Source: Quercus robur (taxonomy: Eukaryota > Streptophyta > Magnoliopsida > Fagales > Fagaceae). From it: a stretch of 64,000 nucleotides of DNA. Of this stretch, positions 59,309 through 64,000 are shown piece after piece. The DNA lies in assembly GCF_932294415.1 (NCBI RefSeq), contig NC_065537.1:372001-436000 (forward strand). Direction: 5' to 3'. Below the pieces are notes generated by a model, which was not told where the DNA came from, did no database searches, and saw nothing but the letters and a program-made list of their open reading frames with translations. A program made the translations under genes and the position numbers. Within the stretch, counting starts at the first letter, position 1, and the number at the start of each line of letters is the position of its first letter.

Positions 59309-61185
59309 AAATTGAATAAGATATTAGATTATTATTTATAGTTTATTAATAAATAGTAATTTATATTGTACATACTAAAAATAATAATTCAAGATTGGTA
59401 AATCTAATTTCTATAAGTTTATATATGAAAATCATTATATCTAATTGACTTAAATGCCATAATTTTAGCTTAAAAAAATTAAATACAATTTAGTTATTAA
59501 TTTTTAGCATAGATTTGTGAAAAGGTTAAAAAAAATTGTAATTTTTACTATATATATTGGAAAAGAATGAGTTAAGCTAATCAAATAACTCATAGACAAA
59601 TTAAAACTTGGTTGATTAAAAAAAAAAAAAGAACCAAAATTAAACATATAGTGTAATTTAATAATGAAACCAAATTAAGCTCATATTCAAAATAAAATAA
59701 AATGAACAATTGTAAACTTTTAAATAATTTTGAGCTTAATTAATTAGGCTAATTTATAAGTAATAATATGATACATAGAAATTGAGGGTTTGCCGGTTAG
59801 AGCAGGTCAAAAGGCATTGTACTTGTGGTTGCGGCTATCCAACCGCGGGAAAAGGTTCATCAAATGGAAGAATGCATAGTAGTATTAGTATATATATATT
59901 AAGATTTAAGATGTGATCAGAGGGAGGTAGAGAGATTAAAGATGTTGTCAACGCACAGCACATGATCAATTGCAAATGACAATTGGATATGTGTTAATTA
60001 AGCATCAATATCATTCGTAAATCAATAGAAATAAATACCATATTATATATTATATATGTTCCATTTTGAAGCTCATATATCATGATGCATGAAGGATATG
60101 ATAATTATGTAATGACTTAAGCCCTTGGATTCCCTTTCTCATTAAGCTACGAATTAATGTTATGTAGTATTCGTAAAGGCAACGGCGCCAGTTGTGTTTT
60201 TTTGGGTAAATAATGCAAATAATAACTGTACAATACAATACAATAGTAGTACGTGGAAGTAATAGTATTTGGCATATGCCATAGTAATGATAATGTGGCG
60301 TTTCAACCATCATCATCACCGTGTTTGACCAGGAATAGCCACCCAGCAGAGAGAGAGAGAGAGAGAGATATGAATATATATGAAAGGTTGCGTGGGAATC
60401 CCTTCGTTTGGTTTGGGTCTGAACTGAAACAAAAAAGCTTTAGCCTAGCTAGGTATATTCCTCTTCATCCGGCTTTTTTATTTGTTTATTTGGATTTGAT
60501 TAAGCTAACCGAGACCTTGAATTGTGTACTTGTGTTTCATCACCACGTGTATATGCCACGGACTTTCAGGATTTTGCTTTCTCATCATCCTTCTCCCTCG
60601 ATCTCCTCACGTGCAAAGCCCACCTATCTCATCAATTGTCAAGCACACCCTACCCCTTCTCCTTCCCTTTCTTATTGCTTGTCCCCACACTGCCTTTTCA
60701 AATAAGTTTAGTAACATCATTTTTTTTTGCCATATTCGTGCGGTAACTTGTCGTGATTATTACATAATGTTAACATATAGTGAATTCATATTACGATGTT
60801 ACTTCAATTACAATATATCATAATAAGTAGTTAAAATAAAAAATTATAAATTATTTGTATCCTTTTTAATATTATTCTTTTAAATACTTTCTGGTTAATT
60901 GTTTGGAGTGGGTACCTTAAATTTCAATGTGTCCAAGTTTCTTGTGCCGTTAATTTAGTACATTATCTATCTGTGACTCTATACCAAAAGAAGAGAGAGG
61001 TATGTTTGTATGATAGGTCAATCCAACTCTAAGGCGTCATTTGGGTTTTTACTGACCCTCAAATTTTGGAGCTAAGATTTGATTATTATTAATTGTTATT
61101 GTTATTTTTTACCCTTAAAAAATTACGAATTGCCAGATGAACATTTAATGGGTTAAGATTTTGATCACCCATCAATTTTATGTGC
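59309..61185. other. Intergenic AT-rich sequence
   Basis: No gene is supported. A 150-codon open frame at 60253-60705 lacks an ATG at its start, includes a translated GA repeat and shows no family motif. Purine microsatellite (GA)n at about 60349-60367. Confidence 0.5.
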
Positions 61186-61246
61186 GTGACAATCTTGTCT
61201 ACTTTTTTTTTTTTTTTTTTTTTTGAGGGTGACAATCTTGTCTACT
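61186..61246. mobile_element. Minimal poly-T retroinsertion with 18-bp target duplication
   Basis: gtgacaatcttgtctact at 61186-61203 and 61229-61246 encloses only T21 plus gagg. Same structure as the insertions at 4627-4675 and 17788-17841. Confidence 0.7.
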
Positions 61247-61849
61247 TGGATCACTAATGATTCACTATAGAAAAAAGTGGTTTCACAAAATCTCATTATC
61301 ATGATTCATCAAATATTGATGAGGCCCCCATCGATCGAGACCATCTTTGTGGGCTTCATGGTCTTTTTCCCTCATATTTTAAGCTCCACCTAGGATCCGG
61401 AATCATGATTCATCATTTGCAGAATTCATAACCCATAAAATAAAATGATAATAATACAAAATAAATGTTAAAGAAATAAATAACAAATTTATGTTTTAAA
61501 TATCTAAAAGAACCCGTGCTTCACACTTACACTGAATTTGATGCAATTTGCCACTTTTCATGAACATGATTCGGGGTAGCTCTTACTGTATCATCATCCT
61601 TTGACTTGACCGCATCTTCTGAGAATTACAAAACCAGAAGGGAGTTAATTTTGGTAACTAGTTTATAGGGATCCAGGTTTGGTGAAAATTTTAGGTTATT
61701 GCACCAAATAATACTAAATTAATGGGTAAGATTGCACCATCATATATTAATTACATGGATCAGCCCTTATTAGATCAAACAATTTTTTAACCTTTCAACT
61801 TTTTTTTTTTTTTTATATGTCAAATTTTTATATCTCAGAATATTACATG

Positions 61850-62252
61850 GTAACTGCACCATCAATTATTACATGGGATCCAAATCCAATTGGTAGAAAC
61901 CTCTTTTCTTATGGTTAAAAAAAATCTTGAGTTTAAAAAAAAAAAAAAATTAACCAAGGGGATGTAATAACATGGCAGCTCGACACGTAATGACTAATGA
62001 ACTAACATCTTGGCACAAAGAAATGAGGTCAGGTGACATCTTGGCCCTAACCATTGGAGCAAAGATTGAAAAAGAAAGCCAAATTGATGAGTCTAGGCCC
62101 CTAATCCGAATAGCTTCTGCATATCCCTTACTCCTAAATAGTTTTTGGCTTGAAATAAAGGTAGGTGACATGCCTTCCTCCCCTCTACGGATTTGGATCC
62201 AGTGCAAATAACTAGGGTTAATTGAACCATGTAATAACCATTTTATGTAAGA
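61850..62252. mobile_element. Possible MITE with imperfect inverted ends
   Basis: attacatggt and gatccaaatcc near 61850-61897 are mirrored by ggatttggatcc and accatgtaat near 62186-62252. The interior (61970-62190) is moderately GC-rich and open on both strands, without a recognisable protein. No target duplication seen. Confidence 0.35.
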
Positions 62253-62259
62253 CATAAAA

Positions 62260-63230
62260 GTTGATGGGTAAATTTTTTTACCTTGTTAACTTTTTAACTT
62301 TTTACTTTTTTGGCTTATTAACTTTTACATTTCACATAAGGTGGTAAACGCAAGATAAATATAATTTTTCTTTATTCTTCTTTCTTCCTAAGATGGTTCA
62401 AAGATCACTATTCTTTACATTCTGCAATTGCAAATTTTAGATGATCAAATTAGTACCATCTGACAAAACTTAAGCAAAATATTAAAGTATACTTTTGATC
62501 ATTGAAGTTTAGAGTTTATTTTTCGTTTTAACCCTTTACGTTATAAAAGTTTTCATTTTAATCCTTCATAATTGATTTTGTTTTTGTATGAACCCTATCA
62601 TCCAATTTGTTGGTAATTTGATTGTTTAAGTACTAGATAAGTGGTATATATTAAGTCACTTCACCAATATAATGTTAGATATCACCAGAATATTGATAGA
62701 AATTGGTGACAAGGACAATACGAAATAAAACATAAAGGGCTAAGATAAAATTTTTAAAACATAATTTTAGGGCTAAAAGTATATTTTAGTCTAAATTGAT
62801 ATATTAAGATATCTAGACTATAAGAAGAACAAACTCTCTTTTAAAAAAAGAAAAAGAGGGCTGAGACTATATACTATATATATCAGAAAAATAACATAAA
62901 AATAATAAGAGGGTGGAATAATGGAATAAAAGGGAATTGGGCTCATTCCTCTTTGACTCTGACCAATGACCATGCGTGTGTGCATAATTGAAGACAGATG
63001 GGTTACAATGGATAGAAAAAGACAGAAAATAAAAAAATAAAAACAAAGAGAAGAGATAGGAAAAATGGAGTTAAATTAGTAGTAATTGACAGTTAAGCAG
63101 ATTTTCTTCATCGTAATATGGCGATTTTCGGGAATAAGGTCTCCCATTCAACGAACATTTACCAATACAATTCCCTCATCAAAATACCCTCTTCACAACA
63201 AGACACATACATGCATAGCTCATACCCCTC
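62260..63230. other. Intergenic, nothing recognised
   Basis: AT-rich sequence without coding or repeat structure that I can identify. Confidence 0.5.
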
Positions 63231-64000
63231 CTCATCAATTCTATATAACTACACCTTTCCTTAATTTACTTGTTTTCTTCTCTATCTTTATAATATATAA
63301 ATATATATTTTTCCTTTATTTCTGTGCCCATCTTGGGTTTTTAGTCAGTCCCAAAGATTTGCACTAATCCACATACCTCTCTCTCTCTCTCTCTTTAAAC
63401 TCAGGAACGTCGTGCCCTTGAAGCCAAGAAATTGGCAAACCTGAAACCACCGCTGTCTGCTTTTTTTCCTTCCTTCCTGCCTGCCCTGTTGTCTTTTTTC
63501 CTTTGTCTCAGAGGGAGCTGTACAGGTTTGCTTTTCTTCTTTATCACTCTTCTTTTTTTGCAGTTTATTATATCTTCTAACGGATACTTTTGGATTGGCT
63601 TCTCTCTACAATCTTGATTACTTACTACTACTTCATAAGATTTACACTTGTTTCTATGATCTACAGTAGTACTAGAAGAGATGAACTAAGAGCCTGCCTT
63701 TTTTTTCCTCCCACTCACACCCTACTCTCTCCTTCAACTTTGTTTTTTGGATGATATATCCATCTTATTTCAACTTCTTCTTTAGTTGGTTTCCTCAGCT
63801 GGAAACATAATAGATTTTTTGTTTTTTATTCAACTTAGTTTTGTTCTTCTTTATTTTCCCATCCTATGTATAAAGTGAGGATGGTGCAGGATCTGTATAT
63901 GTCTTTCAAGAAATAAGTGCTCTTGGTTTCTGAAATTTAGGGTTCTTTCTTATTCTGTTACATAGTTCTAAAAGAGCATCTCTTAAGCTTTTAGGATATA
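63231..64000 (+). promoter_or_regulatory. Candidate promoter and 5' leader of a gene beyond the right edge
   Basis: A TATA-like ctatataac (about 63241-63249) is followed by pyrimidine-rich sequence including (CT)n at about 63380-63396. Further on, a tract ending cagagggagctgtacag|gtttgc (about 63508-63526) could be a 5' UTR exon with donor. No start codon with a credible long frame lies inside the window. Speculative. Confidence 0.3.

Noticed and set aside
60253-60823. Overlapping open frames of 74-150 codons
   Set aside because: Alternative start codons, (GA)n translation and mutually overlapping frames; no family motif or splice context.
61950-62255. Open frames on both strands in a moderately GC-rich block
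   Set aside because: Lies between imperfect inverted ends of a candidate MITE; no recognisable protein.

Overview
The window is a stretch of plant nuclear DNA. Its genes have many GT-AG introns, matching eudicot families, and are embedded in AT-rich sequence full of retrotransposons, MITEs, a Helitron and long simple repeats. A woody eudicot is likely. Several repeat families look like ones I associate with Fagaceae (oak, chestnut), but that is recollection and not shown by the sequence. No prokaryotic, organellar, tRNA, rRNA or CRISPR features were seen.

Genes, all on the + strand. (1) 1107-4601 is the 3' half of an ABC1-kinase/beta-lactamase-domain gene (Arabidopsis AT5G24810 type); its upstream exons lie left of the window and one intron has a GC donor. 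(2) 19232-28373 is a RETICULATA-RELATED (DUF3411) chloroplast membrane protein gene. Its exons are recognisable, but two internal deletions break the frame, and its fourth intron of 5.9 kb is filled with L1 fragments. (3) 45003-51944 is a complete eight-exon gene for a spermidine-synthase-like, AdoMet-fold protein of 370 aa. A decayed partial copy of gene 2 (exon 1 and exons 3-4, with exon 2 lost) lies at about 53.7-55.1 kb and is followed by sequence matching the intron of gene 2, so a segment of several kb was duplicated locally. A promoter-like region at the right edge (63.24 kb onward) may lead into a gene beyond the window.

Mobile DNA, left to right: a 640-bp TIR element (4891-5530); a hAT MITE with a perfect 8-bp target duplication (7871-8452); a 3'-truncated L1 on the minus strand (8.9-11.15 kb); a remnant short-LTR element (about 11.15-17.32 kb) into which a complete-ended but pol-less Copia element inserted (11449-16563, TSD ctcca); a 891-bp MULE with 9-bp TSD and a GC-rich cargo (18105-18995); nested L1 pieces (22.2-26.2 kb); a non-autonomous Helitron containing a 0.6-kb internal tandem duplication (29025-31617); an L1 RNase H remnant (32.2-32.7 kb); a possible solo LTR (34.0-35.4 kb); a Sirevirus-like Copia with both LTRs, TSD gctat, PBS and PPT but a decayed gag-pol (35814-44238); a 259-bp TRIM with TSD inside gene 3; a hAT-like element (52.2-53.1 kb); two 201-bp Tourist-like MITEs; and a tRNA-derived SINE with a 16-bp TSD (58758-58877).

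I found no previously unknown gene system. The most informative observations are the exactly delimited elements, the broken and duplicated RETICULATA-related gene, the GC-AG intron, and three very short poly-T insertions bounded by 15-18 bp duplications that look like almost completely truncated retroposition events.
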